Numbered from the stretch's first letter, positions 24,850 through 34,423 are shown. The stretch is 64,000 nt of DNA from Porticoccus sp033791605 (GCA_033791605.1 JASJGJ010000060.1:43466-107465); one strand, 5' to 3'. A program made the numbers and translations. The notes: a model not told the origin generated them from the letters alone.

Positions 24850-26217
24850 ATGGAATTACTCACCCTACAAGATATTGTTGGAACGATTAATGGTGTGGTT
24901 TGGGGGCCAGTTATGTTGGCGCTTATTTTAGGTACAGGACTTTATCTCAGTATCGGTTTAGCAGGTTTACCCCTTCGTAAAATAGGCTACGGCTTTCGGC
25001 TTTTATATCAAGGAAGAAAGGGCTCGGGGGAGGGGGATATCAGCCCCTTTAATGCGCTAATGACCTCTCTGTCAGCTACGGTTGGAACAGGGAATATTGT
25101 CGGTGTGGCAACTGCTGTGAGTATTGGTGGGCCTGGGGCATTATTCTGGATGTGGTGTACTGCACTGGTTGGGATGGCAACTAAATATAGTGAAGCAGTA
25201 CTTGCCGTAGAATATCGTGAGACAGACGAATGTGGTAAAAAAGTGGGGGGGCCAATGTATTACATTCGCAATGGCCTTGGTCCAAAATGGAGCTGGTTAG
25301 CGATCTTATTTGCACTATTTGGTGCTTTGGCAGGATTTGGGATTGGTAATACTGTGCAGGCTAATTCTGTCGCAGATGCACTAGAGAGTAGTTTCTCCAT
25401 ACCAGAAAGTGTTAGTGGCTTGGGTATGATGTTACTTGTAGGCGCTGTATTACTTGGGGGGATTCAGCGTATTGCCAGTGTGGCAGGAAAACTTGTTCCC
25501 TTAATGTCTGCTTTATACCTTTCAGCGACACTCGTTATTCTAGTGATGAATTTTTCTGCTATTCCTAATGCTATTGTCTTAATAATAGGCAGTGCTTTTT
25601 CTCCTGTAGCTGCAGGTGGTGGGTTTGCTGGTGCCACGATTATGCTGGCACTACGTATGGGCGTGGCTAGGGGTGTTTTTTCTAATGAAGCCGGACTTGG
25701 TAGTGCCCCCATTGCTCATGCAGCAGCAGAGACAGATAACCCTGTCAAACAAGGTACTATCGCTATGTTAGGTACTTTTATAGACACCTTGGTGATTTGT
25801 ACTATGACGGGGCTGGTACTGATTATTACAAATGCATGGAGTAGTGGAGAAGAAGGTGCAGCGCTTACTACGCTGGCATTTACCTCTGAGTTGCCTTACG
25901 GCGATAAAATAGTGGCCCTTTGTCTGGCACTCTTTGCTTTTACCACAATACTGGGTTGGAGTTATTACGGTGAACGTTGTGCCGAATACCTTTTTGGAAT
26001 CAATATTATTATCCCGTTTCGGGTATTGTGGGTTGTGGCCATTTATTTTGGCGCGACGCGAGAGCTTGGAGAAGTTTGGGGTATTGCTGATATTCTCAAT
26101 GGATTGATGGCCGTTCCTAATTTGATCGGTTTGTTATTACTTAGTCCTGTTATATTTAGGCTTAGCAAAACTTATTTTTCAGAATTGTCTAAGCAAAATG
26201 AGTCATCTGACGTTTAA
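24850..26217 (+). CDS. Sodium:alanine symporter family protein (AGCS)
   Basis: Inner-membrane amino acid carrier of the alanine/glycine:cation symporter family, 455 residues with about 11 hydrophobic segments. Family signatures include FNALMTSLSATVGTGNIVGVATAVSIGGPGALFWMW near residues 70-105, GGPMYYIRNGLG, and RGVFSNEAGLGSAPIAHAAAET near residues 275-296. Start chosen at ATG 24850 (AGGA 9 bp upstream) because the family N-terminus begins close to the first helix; the open frame reaches back to 24787. The neighbouring PLP enzyme could act on an imported amino acid, which is speculative. Confidence 0.92.
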   Translation: MELLTLQDIVGTINGVVWGPVMLALILGTGLYLSIGLAGLPLRKIGYGFRLLYQGRKGSGEGDISPFNALMTSLSATVGTGNIVGVATAVSIGGPGALFWMWCTALVGMATKYSEAVLAVEYRETDECGKKVGGPMYYIRNGLGPKWSWLAILFALFGALAGFGIGNTVQANSVADALESSFSIPESVSGLGMMLLVGAVLLGGIQRIASVAGKLVPLMSALYLSATLVILVMNFSAIPNAIVLIIGSAFSPVAAGGGFAGATIMLALRMGVARGVFSNEAGLGSAPIAHAAAETDNPVKQGTIAMLGTFIDTLVICTMTGLVLIITNAWSSGEEGAALTTLAFTSELPYGDKIVALCLALFAFTTILGWSYYGERCAEYLFGINIIIPFRVLWVVAIYFGATRELGEVWGIADILNGLMAVPNLIGLLLLSPVIFRLSKTYFSELSKQNESSDV

Positions 26218-26326
26218 TGCTCTACAAGTATTGACTATCTTTGATTCGGGTTTGAGCTTTATCGATAAAGTCATTACATTTAACTCTGACACAACATTTT
26301 TTCTGTCTAAGCTGAGGGTAAAAATT

Positions 26327-27235
26327 GTGCCCATAAATTTTGGTAACAAGTTGGTTATAGCCATTTCATCCCGGGCACTATTCAATCTTGATGACAGCCA
26401 TAAAATCTATGAGGAGGAAGGACTGGATTCATATTCTCAATATCAGATTGAGCATGAAGACGAAGTTCTTGAGCCAGGAGAGGCCTTTCCTCTGGTAAAA
26501 AAATTACTGCGTATCAATGAGAAGTTGGGCGGAGATCCTCGTGTTGAAATTATTCTTTTGTCGCGAAATTCTGCTGATTCTGGTTTACGTGTATTTAACT
26601 CTATCGAGCATTACAAACTTAATATCACTCGTGCTGCCTTTTCTGGTGGTGAAAGCCCTTATCGATATGTTGCTGCCTTTGGTTGCCACTTGTTTTTATC
26701 AACCAATGCAGAAGATGTACGTAGTGCTCTGGATAATGGCGTTGCTGCAGCAACGTTGATGTCATCCACTGCGGGGGAGCGGGGAGGTGATGAACTCCGG
26801 TTTGCTTTTGATGGCGATGCCGTACTGTTTTCTGATGAATCAGAGCGTATATATAAACAAAGCGGTTTAGAGGCTTTTACTAAAAATGAGAAAACCTCAG
26901 CAAGAGAGCCTATGAGCGGAGGACCCTTTAAAAGTTTTTTGCAAGCACTGCATAGTTTACAGGCAGAGTTCCCCGCTAAGGAATGCCCCATCCGTACCGC
27001 ATTGGTTACGGCCCGCTCTGCTCCAGCCCATGAACGGGTAGTACGGACTCTCAGGGCATGGAACATTCGTATTGACGAATCACTGTTTCTTGGCGGTTTG
27101 AATAAGGGCGAGTTTCTTAATTCTTACGGGGCTGATGTTTTCTTCGATGACCAACAGCAACATTGTGAATCAGCCAAGCCCCATGTAGCGACAGGGCATG
27201 TACCCCATGGTGTGGCGAATGAGAGAGATGTGTAG
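26327..27235 (+). CDS. Cytosolic-type 5'-nucleotidase
   Basis: Nucleoside-monophosphate phosphatase of the NT5C1 family (PF06189 type), 302 residues. The start KLVIAISSRALFNLDDSHKIYEEEGLDSYSQYQIEHEDEVLEPGEAFPLVKKLL and the later VEIILLSRNSADSGLRVFNSI and AFSGGESPYRYV stretches are characteristic. Haloacid-dehalogenase-like elements are present, including FAFDGDAVLFSDE. Start chosen at GTG 26327: GAGGG lies 8 bp before it and the family N-terminus begins here. The frame is open to 26198, overlapping the symporter gene, but those 43 residues are not family-like. It ends 33 bp from the convergent TauE gene. Confidence 0.9.
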   Translation: MPINFGNKLVIAISSRALFNLDDSHKIYEEEGLDSYSQYQIEHEDEVLEPGEAFPLVKKLLRINEKLGGDPRVEIILLSRNSADSGLRVFNSIEHYKLNITRAAFSGGESPYRYVAAFGCHLFLSTNAEDVRSALDNGVAAATLMSSTAGERGGDELRFAFDGDAVLFSDESERIYKQSGLEAFTKNEKTSAREPMSGGPFKSFLQALHSLQAEFPAKECPIRTALVTARSAPAHERVVRTLRAWNIRIDESLFLGGLNKGEFLNSYGADVFFDDQQQHCESAKPHVATGHVPHGVANERDV

Positions 27236-27268
27236 TTAAAGTTTTGATTATATCCTTTTCTCAAACTT

Positions 27269-28057
27269 TTAAAGCACCGCAAATTTAAAACCGATTACTA
27301 GTAGTATCAGTGCCAAAATGGGTTGGAGTACTGTACTGGGCAACCGTGCTGCCAGTTTTGTTCCAACATGGATAGCAGGTAATGAGCCTATAAGTAAACT
27401 GGCTAATAATACCAAGTCCACATTACCTAGTAGAAACAAGTGACTTAGCCCTGCTATTAGCGTCAATGGAACTGCGTGGGCAATATCGGTTCCAACCACA
27501 TGAAGTGCGGGTAATCTGGGGTAGAGCGTCATCAGTAGTGCGGCACCAAAAGCACCTGCTCCAACAGATGACAATGTCACAAAAATGCCTAAGAAAATGC
27601 CCACGACAAAAGTGACCTTGGTCGCGTGGATCTGGAAAAATGCACCTACCGGACCATGAGGGCGGTCTGAGGTATCTTTTAAGAACCGCTTAAATAGAAT
27701 AACGATGGCGGTAATGATTAACATGACACCAAGACTGGTGGTAAGTAACTCACGGTATTCATCTGCGTGAGTAAATACCTGGCTGAGTAAAATTACGGTG
27801 ATAATTGAGGCCGGTATGCTACCTGCAGCCAGGTAGCCGACTAAACGCCATTGCACACTATTTTGGCGTGTATGTGCTATTACGCCACTCGATTTGGTAA
27901 TAGATGCGTAAAGTAAGTCAGTACCAATAGCGACGTTATAGGGAATACCAAACATGATAAGTAGCGGCGTCATTAATGAACCGCCACCAACACCTGTCAT
28001 GCCGACAACTAGACCGACAAAGGCGCCTGACATGATGTATAACAGAAAGTCCAGCAA
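27269..28057 (-). CDS. Sulfite exporter TauE/SafE family protein
   Basis: Inner-membrane protein of 262 residues with seven or eight hydrophobic segments and the two-fold family pattern: VGLVVGMTGVGGGSLMTPLLIMFG near residues 14-38 and GIFVGTLSSVGAGAFGAALLMTLYPRLP-like sequence in the second half (GIFVTLSSVGAGAFG). Members export sulfite, sulfoacetate or other small anions. Its position next to cysB and near cysH suggests a sulfur compound as substrate. The start is TTG 28057; ATG 28033 is possible but would cut into the first helix. Confidence 0.88.
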   Translation of the reverse strand: MLDFLLYIMSGAFVGLVVGMTGVGGGSLMTPLLIMFGIPYNVAIGTDLLYASITKSSGVIAHTRQNSVQWRLVGYLAAGSIPASIITVILLSQVFTHADEYRELLTTSLGVMLIITAIVILFKRFLKDTSDRPHGPVGAFFQIHATKVTFVVGIFLGIFVTLSSVGAGAFGAALLMTLYPRLPALHVVGTDIAHAVPLTLIAGLSHLFLLGNVDLVLLASLLIGSLPAIHVGTKLAARLPSTVLQPILALILLVIGFKFAVL

Positions 28058-28173
28058 CGTCTTTTTATTCCGGATCTATATCAAAGGCTGGCAACTCTAG
28101 CAATTTATATCTATTCTTCAAAGTAATAGTTTTTTATATTTTTAGATCATCAGAGTCTAGATAAGGTTAGGAA

Positions 28174-29148
28174 ATGAAATTACAACAACTGCGCTATATT
28201 TGGGAAGTGGCACATCATGAATTAAATGTTTCTGCCACAGCTCAAAGTTTGTATACATCGCAACCGGGTATCAGTAAACAGATCCGGTTACTTGAAGATG
28301 AGCTGGGTGTGGAAATTTTTTCCCGCAGTGGTAAACACTTGACGCGGATTACACCGGCGGGTGAAGAAATTCTTCAGGTGGCTGGTGAGATTTTGAGACA
28401 GGTTGATAGCATTAAACAACTAGGCCAAGAACATAATAATCCCAGCAAAGGTAGTTTGACGATCGCTACAACTCACACTCAGGCACGGTATGCTCTTCCG
28501 GGTGTGATTGAATCGTTTATTAATAAATATCCTGATGTGTCTTTGCATATGCATCAGGGAACACCTGTTCAGATTTCGGAACAAGCTGCTGATGGTGCAG
28601 CAGATTTTGCCATTGCTACAGAGGCGCTCGAATTATTCCATGATCTTCTGATGATGCCTTGCTACCGCTGGAATCGCTGTATATTGGTACCGAAAGATCA
28701 CCCTCTTGTTCTGAGCCCGTCACTGACCCTGGAAGAGGTGGCTAATTACCCCTTGGTAACCTATGTTTTTGGTTTTACCGGACGCTCTAAACTTGATGAA
28801 GCCTTTAATGACCGAGGCTTGATTCCAAAGGTTGTGTTTACCGCCACAGATGCAGATGTCATCAAAACCTACGTAAGACTCGGACTGGGGATTGGTATTG
28901 TGGCCCATATGGCCTACGACCCAGTGAAAGACAGTGACCTAGTAGCCCTAGAAGCTAAGCATCTCTTTAAGCCCAGTATTACTAGTATTGGTTTCCGCAG
29001 AGGAACTTATTTGCGAACCTATATGTACGATTTTATTGAGCTGTTTGCTCCCCACCTGACACGTGATCGAGTCGATGAAGCCTGTTCAATCCGTGCCAGG
29101 GATGACTTGGAAGCTTTTTTCAGTACGATTGAACTACCAGAGTACTAA
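28174..29148 (+). CDS. cysB: LysR-type regulator CysB
   Basis: Master activator of cysteine biosynthesis, sensing N-acetylserine/O-acetylserine and sulfide. The product (324 residues) starts MKLQQLRYIWEVAHHELNVSATAQSLYTSQPGISKQIRLLEDELGVEIF-like, the CysB/Cbl form of the LysR helix-turn-helix (residues 1-60), and contains the ligand-pocket segment ATTHTQARYALPGVI near residue 100, characteristic of CysB. The gene is flanked by a sulfite-exporter-family gene and by cysH, in line with its role, and this cysB-x-cysH-thrH-pabB order is one I remember from Pseudomonas aeruginosa. Confidence 0.95.
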   Translation: MKLQQLRYIWEVAHHELNVSATAQSLYTSQPGISKQIRLLEDELGVEIFSRSGKHLTRITPAGEEILQVAGEILRQVDSIKQLGQEHNNPSKGSLTIATTHTQARYALPGVIESFINKYPDVSLHMHQGTPVQISEQAADGAADFAIATEALELFHDLLMMPCYRWNRCILVPKDHPLVLSPSLTLEEVANYPLVTYVFGFTGRSKLDEAFNDRGLIPKVVFTATDADVIKTYVRLGLGIGIVAHMAYDPVKDSDLVALEAKHLFKPSITSIGFRRGTYLRTYMYDFIELFAPHLTRDRVDEACSIRARDDLEAFFSTIELPEY

Positions 29149-29170
29149 GTGGGGAAATTGTTACGATCTA

Positions 29171-29506
29171 TTAGAGAAAATCCAGATCGGGGTTGTCGTT
29201 CAGGATTTCTTTGAGTTCGTCTTCTTCATTAGTTTTCTGATTGAGTACTTCTTTGACAAATTTGAAGTATACCGTATGAATTTGCGGAGCTTCTCCGTCA
29301 CGTTCTACTAAAAAGAAGGGGGCGCGCTCCACGTTGTAGAGTGAGGCCAGCTCCATTCCTGGGGAGGAGGGGTCTCTTTCATCAGCAATCAAAACTTCAT
29401 CTATCAGTTCGTTCTGACCTGCAGCGTTCATCTTCTGTTGTACTTCATCGCACTTTTTACAGAAACTGCCATCCAGATTGATTTTCTTGACGAAAGTAAT
29501 TTTCAT
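29171..29506 (-). CDS. Thioredoxin-like protein next to cysH
   Basis: Cytosolic protein of 111 residues resembling thioredoxin/glutaredoxin. A likely redox site is FCKKCDEV (Cys-Lys-Lys-Cys, residues 16-19), and the VERAPFFLVE segment with its cis-proline position is typical of the thioredoxin fold. The C-terminus is acidic (EEDELKEILNDNPDLDFL). It lies 81 bp downstream of cysH on the same strand and is likely co-transcribed; a homologue in this position is familiar from Pseudomonas. It may supply electrons to the APS reductase, but this is inference. Confidence 0.75.
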   Translation of the reverse strand: MKITFVKKINLDGSFCKKCDEVQQKMNAAGQNELIDEVLIADERDPSSPGMELASLYNVERAPFFLVERDGEAPQIHTVYFKFVKEVLNQKTNEEDELKEILNDNPDLDFL

Positions 29507-29587
29507 AATTCAAACCCTTACCTGCTTATACCTAATGACTCTAGTTGAGTCACGACAGCCCATATACAGACTGCCGTGTGTTAACCA

Positions 29588-30319
29588 CTATTTTTTAATG
29601 TTCACCTCGTGGAGGCCACACTCTTTAAGTGTTGCTTCTTCCCACCACCAACGGCCTTCTCGTTCATGCTGACCTGGGCCAGTAGATCGAGTGCAGGGCT
29701 CACAACCAATACTGATGAAACCTTGATCATGCAGTTCGTTATAGGGAACATTATTACTGCGAATGTAATCCCACACTTGCTGAGACGTCCAATTAGCCAA
29801 CGGGTTAAATTTAGTCAAGCTCTCACCAGGTCGAGCAAAGGCTTTGTCATCTTGGATCACTGGGATTGCGGCGCGTGTACCAGGGCTCTGATCGCGGCGT
29901 TGACCCGTAACCCACGAATCAACCGTTAAAAGTTTGCGGCGTAATGGCCCAATTTTACGAATGCTGCAGCATTCTTTGTGGTCATCTTCATAAAAACTAA
30001 ACAAACCTTTTTCACGTACCAGAGTGTTCACTGCCTTAGTGTCTGGAAAGACGACATCAATATCAAGCCCGTAATGTTTACGGACTTTTTCGATAAACCG
30101 GTAAGTTTCCGCGTGCAGTCGACCAGTATCAAGAGAAAATACCTGCACTTTTTCAGGAGCAATTTTATAGGCCATATCGATAAGAACGACATCTTCAGCA
30201 CCACTGAAAGAAATAGCGATATTGTCAAACTCCTTCAGGGCATACGCTAAGATTTCCTGGGGAGTTTGTGCGGAAAGTTGTTGGTCCAGATCTACCGTTG
30301 ATAAAAAATTTTCAGCCAT
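29588..30319 (-). CDS. cysH: Adenylyl-sulfate (APS) reductase, FeS type
   Basis: Reduces activated sulfate to sulfite in assimilatory sulfate reduction, using thioredoxin. The 243-residue product has the nucleotide loop SFSGAEDVVL near residue 38, the cysteine pair CCSIRKIGPL, and CEPCTR later, which together bind a [4Fe-4S] cluster and mark the APS-using branch rather than the PAPS-using E. coli enzyme. The catalytic cysteine is in the ECGLH motif near the C-terminus. Length is normal for bacterial APS reductases. It neighbours cysB, and the product sulfite would be reduced by a siroheme enzyme served by cysG at 61.3 kb. Confidence 0.95.
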   Translation of the reverse strand: MAENFLSTVDLDQQLSAQTPQEILAYALKEFDNIAISFSGAEDVVLIDMAYKIAPEKVQVFSLDTGRLHAETYRFIEKVRKHYGLDIDVVFPDTKAVNTLVREKGLFSFYEDDHKECCSIRKIGPLRRKLLTVDSWVTGQRRDQSPGTRAAIPVIQDDKAFARPGESLTKFNPLANWTSQQVWDYIRSNNVPYNELHDQGFISIGCEPCTRSTGPGQHEREGRWWWEEATLKECGLHEVNIKK

Positions 30320-30562
30320 TGGATTACTTAATATCCTCTAAGATGTTAGTGACCATATTGATAAGGTCGCGAATGATACCAGAGGCGCCACTAAAGAAAA
30401 AATAATCAGAACATATATACCACATACATCTGGCTATTAGGGCTGATTGTATGTCGTAACGCCTTATCTTAAGTTGTTGACAGGGCCGATGTTGCGCAAT
30501 TTCCCTGAACTGGTTAGAGTGGCCGGCTTTTTATCTGTTGTTGAATGATTGAGGAATAGCTT

Positions 30563-31180
30563 GTGGAAATCGCATGTTTGGACTTGGAAGGCGTATTGAT
30601 CCCTGAAATTTGGATTGCTTTTGCTGAAAAAACCGGTATTGAGGCGCTAAAAAGAACGACACGTGATGAACCGGACTATGATGTTCTTATGCGCTATAGA
30701 TTGGATATCCTTGAGCAGAATGGTCTGGGTTTAAACGAGATTCAAGAGGTGATTGCTACCTTAAGTCCCTTGGACGGTGCCAAAGATTTTGTGGATTGGC
30801 TGCGAGAGCGCTTTCAGGTAGTGATTCTTTCCGATACTTTCTATGAGTTTGCCCAGCCACTCATGCGACAACTAGGTTTTCCAACACTGTTGTGTCATAA
30901 GTTGGAAGTGGATAGTAACGGTCGTGTAACCGATTATAAATTGCGGCAGGCCAATCCCAAGCGTCAGGCTGTGGTGGGTTTTAAAAGCATGTACTACCGT
31001 ACGATTGCCGCGGGTGATTCCTATAATGACACCACTATGCTAGCCGAAGCAGATGCAGGCATCCTGTTCCATGCGCCACAAAATGTCATCGATGAATTTC
31101 CCCAGTTTCCGGCAGTACAGGATTTTGAGGCGCTTAAGAAAGAGTTTTTGAAAGCCAGCAATCGAAATTTAAGCCTTTAG
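30563..31180 (+). CDS. thrH: Phosphoserine/homoserine phosphotransferase ThrH
   Basis: HAD-superfamily enzyme that dephosphorylates phosphoserine and can transfer the phosphate to homoserine, bridging serine and threonine synthesis. The 205-residue product has the HAD motif LDLEGVLIPEIW with Asp7 as the nucleophile (DLE instead of DxD, the ThrH form), VVILSDTFYEF as motif 2 and AAGDSYNDTTML as the metal-binding motif. The start is GTG 30563. It is divergent from cysH across 243 bp and convergent with pabB. Confidence 0.94.
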   Translation: MEIACLDLEGVLIPEIWIAFAEKTGIEALKRTTRDEPDYDVLMRYRLDILEQNGLGLNEIQEVIATLSPLDGAKDFVDWLRERFQVVILSDTFYEFAQPLMRQLGFPTLLCHKLEVDSNGRVTDYKLRQANPKRQAVVGFKSMYYRTIAAGDSYNDTTMLAEADAGILFHAPQNVIDEFPQFPAVQDFEALKKEFLKASNRNLSL

Positions 31181-31245
31181 CTTTACCGTCTAGAAACAAA
31201 TCTAACGGTTTTTCATCTTTCAAATCTTAACAATATCCAAGGGTT

Positions 31246-32613
31246 TTAGGCCTCAATTAAAGCCCTGATTTTATCTAATGTCTCTTGATACTCGTCTGTT
31301 GCGTTGGAGTCAGAGACAATGCCTCCTCCACCCCAACAGTGGAGGTTTTTACCGTCGGCAATCAGGGTTCGTATGGCAATATTGGTATCCATTCTACCAG
31401 TAGCACTGATATACCCGATACTTCCGCAATAGACCGAACGACGGCAGACTTCCAGCTCTTCAATAATTTCCATGGCACGCTTTTTCGGGGCACCCGTGAT
31501 CGAGCCTCCAGGAAAACAACCCCGAAGTAGAGATAGAGCGGATTCGTTATCGCGTAAGGTTCCGGTGACGGTGCTTACAAGATGATGAACATTAGGGAAG
31601 CTTTCTAGTGCAAATAATTTAGGAACTCGAATAGACCCTGGGTTACAGGTTTTACCAAGGTCGTTACGCAATAAATCCACAATCATGAGGTTTTCAGCTC
31701 GATTTTTTTGGCTATTCATTAGCTCAATGGCATTTTGCTGATCCTCTTCCACCGTTTTACCACGTCGAATGGTTCCCTTGATGGGTTTGGCTTCTACTTG
31801 CCCCATAGAGAGTTTTAGAAAACGTTCTGGTGAAAGACTCAGTATGGCTTGGTTTTTATCCCCCCATTGGTAAAAGCAGCTATAGGGCGAGGGGAGGATT
31901 CGACGAAGCTGTTGATATAATGACCAATTGTCGCCATCGAAAGTGGTAGAAAAATGCTGGGCAAAGTTAACTTGATAGCAATCCCCCGCAAGAATGTAGT
32001 TTTTTATTTTGCTGATAGCGTCCAGATAATCGTTTTTGCCAATCGATGCGACAAAGGCTCTTCCCATCGATTTTTCTTTATCAGAGTTAGTTTTCGATGC
32101 CTGTTTCAAGCAATGAAGCACCTCTTTACGTAAAGATGGGGGGCAACTTTTGCGAAAAAACAGCCATGCCTTTTGGGCTGAATGATTGAGCACTAAAGCC
32201 CAGCCATAGTTTCCCACACGCATATCGGGCAAATTATCGAATTTAGGTAAATGGTTAGTTTTGTCTGTGGTTGAGTACCCTAAGTCATAGCCGAAATAAC
32301 CTGCAAGTCCGCCGACAAAAGGGTAATGGTTATAGCGTTCACCAAGCTTCCCTAGGGATGAAAACAGCTCCTCGCAGAGAAGAAAAGGGTCGTCAGTTGA
32401 AATAGATGTACTATTAGCCGTCACAATGCGTGTCGTGTTACCAACCGTTTCTAATATTTGCTCGGGGTGAGCGCTGATAATATCAAAACGTCCATACAAG
32501 CTTCGGGGCTTACCACTATCCAGCCAAATAGCGTCGGGCATGTGACGAATAGCGGAAAATAATAGTTCGGCATCGGACCGATAAGGAAAGTCGACAATTT
32601 CAACCTGTTGCAT
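31246..32613 (-). CDS. pabB: Aminodeoxychorismate synthase component I
   Basis: Converts chorismate and ammonia (from the PabA glutaminase) to 4-amino-4-deoxychorismate for folate synthesis. The product (455 residues) has the N-terminal anthranilate-synthase-I-like region and the chorismate-binding domain with PIKGTIRRG, whose lysine distinguishes PabB from TrpE (PIAGT), DLLRNDLG, and CFPGGSITGAPKKRAMEIIEELE. The C-terminal IAIRTLIADGKNLHCWGGGGIVSDS is complete. pabA is not in this window. Together with aroC and folE this supplies both halves of folate. Confidence 0.95.
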   Translation of the reverse strand: MQQVEIVDFPYRSDAELLFSAIRHMPDAIWLDSGKPRSLYGRFDIISAHPEQILETVGNTTRIVTANSTSISTDDPFLLCEELFSSLGKLGERYNHYPFVGGLAGYFGYDLGYSTTDKTNHLPKFDNLPDMRVGNYGWALVLNHSAQKAWLFFRKSCPPSLRKEVLHCLKQASKTNSDKEKSMGRAFVASIGKNDYLDAISKIKNYILAGDCYQVNFAQHFSTTFDGDNWSLYQQLRRILPSPYSCFYQWGDKNQAILSLSPERFLKLSMGQVEAKPIKGTIRRGKTVEEDQQNAIELMNSQKNRAENLMIVDLLRNDLGKTCNPGSIRVPKLFALESFPNVHHLVSTVTGTLRDNESALSLLRGCFPGGSITGAPKKRAMEIIEELEVCRRSVYCGSIGYISATGRMDTNIAIRTLIADGKNLHCWGGGGIVSDSNATDEYQETLDKIRALIEA

Positions 32614-32821
32614 GGGGCGCTAGTCTACGTCAGTTCATTGGAAATTCAATCATGGTTAAACGCAATGTTTAATAAGCATGGAAACTCATTTTTATTGAGA
32701 CCTATTTATGTATTTAATTCCATATGACGACGAATAAGGGCCTATATTCATACAGCTGCTGTGTAGTATTTGATTTCAATCATTGCTCCTTTGAAGGGTT
32801 AGTGGCAATCTCACTATCACT

Positions 32822-33139
32822 ATGAACTTTCACCCTCTAGATAAAACCTGCAACCTCCATGAAGGCTACTCGAAACGGTTTTTAGTAAACGGACAAGATT
32901 TACTCTTGGTGAAAAGTGGTGGTCTAGTGCGATTAATAGATAACCGCTGTCCCCACGATGGATTTCCGTTAAAAAAAGCAAAGCTTGTTAATGGTTGTAT
33001 TGAATGCCCAAAGCACCGGATCTGCTTTCGCCTTGAAAATGGTGAGCCCCTTGGCGGCGATATCGTTTCTGGCGTACCAGCTTTAGTTCACTATGATTGG
33101 GTGGAAGAAGGTGATCAAATCGGAATTTTTATAGGCTAG
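32822..33139 (+). CDS. Rieske [2Fe-2S] ferredoxin-like protein
   Basis: Small soluble electron carrier of 105 residues with a Rieske cluster motif: CPH at residues 43-45 and CPKH at 62-65, providing the two cysteine and two histidine ligands. No oxygenase catalytic domain or membrane anchor is attached, so it is a stand-alone Rieske protein, as in NirD-like or dioxygenase ferredoxins. Its partner is unknown. It lies 29 bp before rraA on the same strand and is followed by cytochrome b561 and cytochrome c genes. Confidence 0.88.
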   Translation: MNFHPLDKTCNLHEGYSKRFLVNGQDLLLVKSGGLVRLIDNRCPHDGFPLKKAKLVNGCIECPKHRICFRLENGEPLGGDIVSGVPALVHYDWVEEGDQIGIFIG

Positions 33140-33168
33140 AATTTCTGGCCCTGACAAATGGAGGACGT

Positions 33169-33657
33169 ATGTCTTATTCAACCCCGGATTTATGTGACGA
33201 TTATCCTGATCTTGTTAAAGTTTTGGAACCTATGCTGGCGAATTATGGTGGCCGAGATACCTTTGGTGGTGAAATTGTGACCATAAAGTGTCATGAAGAT
33301 AATTCGTTGGTAAAAGAGCAGGCGGGGAAACCCGGGCATGGAAAGGTCATGGTTGTCGATGGCGGGGGATCATTACGCAGGGCTCTGCTAGGCGACATGA
33401 TTGCTGAAAATGCCGTTAGAAACGGCTGGGAGGGCTTTGTTATTTATGGTTGTGTTCGCGATGTAGATGCTTTGGCTTCCCTTGATCTTGGGGTACAAGC
33501 CATGGGAAGTATTCCATTAAAAACAGATAAGCGGAATATTGGTGATTTTAACATTCCTCTAATGTTTGGTGGTGTAACCTTTAAACCTGGCGAGTATGTT
33601 TATGCCGATAATAACGGTGTCATTGTCTCGCCTGAAGCATTAACAAGTAGCCTTTAG
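33169..33657 (+). CDS. rraA: Ribonuclease E activity regulator RraA
   Basis: Trimeric protein that binds and inhibits RNase E in E. coli; related proteins are 4-hydroxy-4-methyl-2-oxoglutarate aldolases or oxaloacetate decarboxylases. The 162-residue product has the typical TPDLCDDYPDLVKVLEPMLANYGG opening, KVMVVDGGGSLRRALLGDMIAENAVRNGWEGFVIYGCVRDVD in the middle (the GxxRD site found also in the aldolases) and the GDFNIPLMFGGVTFKPGEYVYAD ending. Length matches true RraA. GGAGG lies 6 bp before the ATG. It follows the Rieske gene by 29 bp. Confidence 0.93.
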   Translation: MSYSTPDLCDDYPDLVKVLEPMLANYGGRDTFGGEIVTIKCHEDNSLVKEQAGKPGHGKVMVVDGGGSLRRALLGDMIAENAVRNGWEGFVIYGCVRDVDALASLDLGVQAMGSIPLKTDKRNIGDFNIPLMFGGVTFKPGEYVYADNNGVIVSPEALTSSL

Positions 33658-33704
33658 TCAATTCATACAAAAGATAGTTTCTCATTAAAAGCAGGGGATA
33701 GGAT

Positions 33705-34253
33705 ATGAGCTGGAAAAATACGGCAGACCGTTATGGGCTAATTTCCATCGGCTTTCACTGGGTAATGTTTCTATTATTGGTGGCTGTTTATGCCTGTATT
33801 GAGCTTCGAGTGCTATACCCGAAAGGATCAGACCCTAGAGATGCCCTAAAAAGTTGGCATTTTATGCTGGGACTTTCTGTCTTCGTTTTAGTTTGGATTC
33901 GATTGTTAGTACGAGTGGTACAAACAACACCCAAAAGCCTGTTTGCAGAAAGGTCGTGGAAATTCTTTGTCGCTAAATGGACTCACATCGCACTCTATCT
34001 TTTAATGATCAGTATGCCGTTGATGGGATGGTTGATTTTGAGTGGAGAGGGAAAGCCAGTCCCGTTCTATGGTATGACCCTTCCAGCCTTGATGGCAGAA
34101 AACCGTGATTTAGCCAAACTTATTGAAGAAGTTCACGGAACTGTTGGCACCTTGGGTTATGTGCTCATCGCAGTCCATACCTTAGCTGCGTTGTTTCATC
34201 ATTATTTTTTAAAAGATAAAACCCTCGTTCGGATGCTACCAAGAAGAAAGTAA
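33705..34253 (+). CDS. Cytochrome b561
   Basis: Inner-membrane di-haem cytochrome of the CybB type, 182 residues with four transmembrane helices. Haem-ligand histidines are expected in ISIGFHWVMFLLLVAVYA (helix 1), SWHFMLGLSVFVLVWIRL (helix 2), and VHTLAALFHHYFLKD (helix 4). Members oxidise quinol or superoxide, or donate electrons to periplasmic acceptors. GGGGATAGG precedes the ATG. Next downstream is a small cytochrome c lipoprotein. Confidence 0.92.
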   Translation: MSWKNTADRYGLISIGFHWVMFLLLVAVYACIELRVLYPKGSDPRDALKSWHFMLGLSVFVLVWIRLLVRVVQTTPKSLFAERSWKFFVAKWTHIALYLLMISMPLMGWLILSGEGKPVPFYGMTLPALMAENRDLAKLIEEVHGTVGTLGYVLIAVHTLAALFHHYFLKDKTLVRMLPRRK

Positions 34254-34423
34254 TAGCACCTGTAGCCTCATAATGAAGACGAGGTACTCTAATGAATAGC
34301 ATCCATGCAATGATTAGCTTTAGCCAATCTCTTTGAATTTGGTGTACATTGTTTGTTACTAGTAAGTAATTGTGTTGGGTGTAAACTTTGCTGAATAGCA
34401 TGTCGTTGTTAAGGAGAAGAGTG

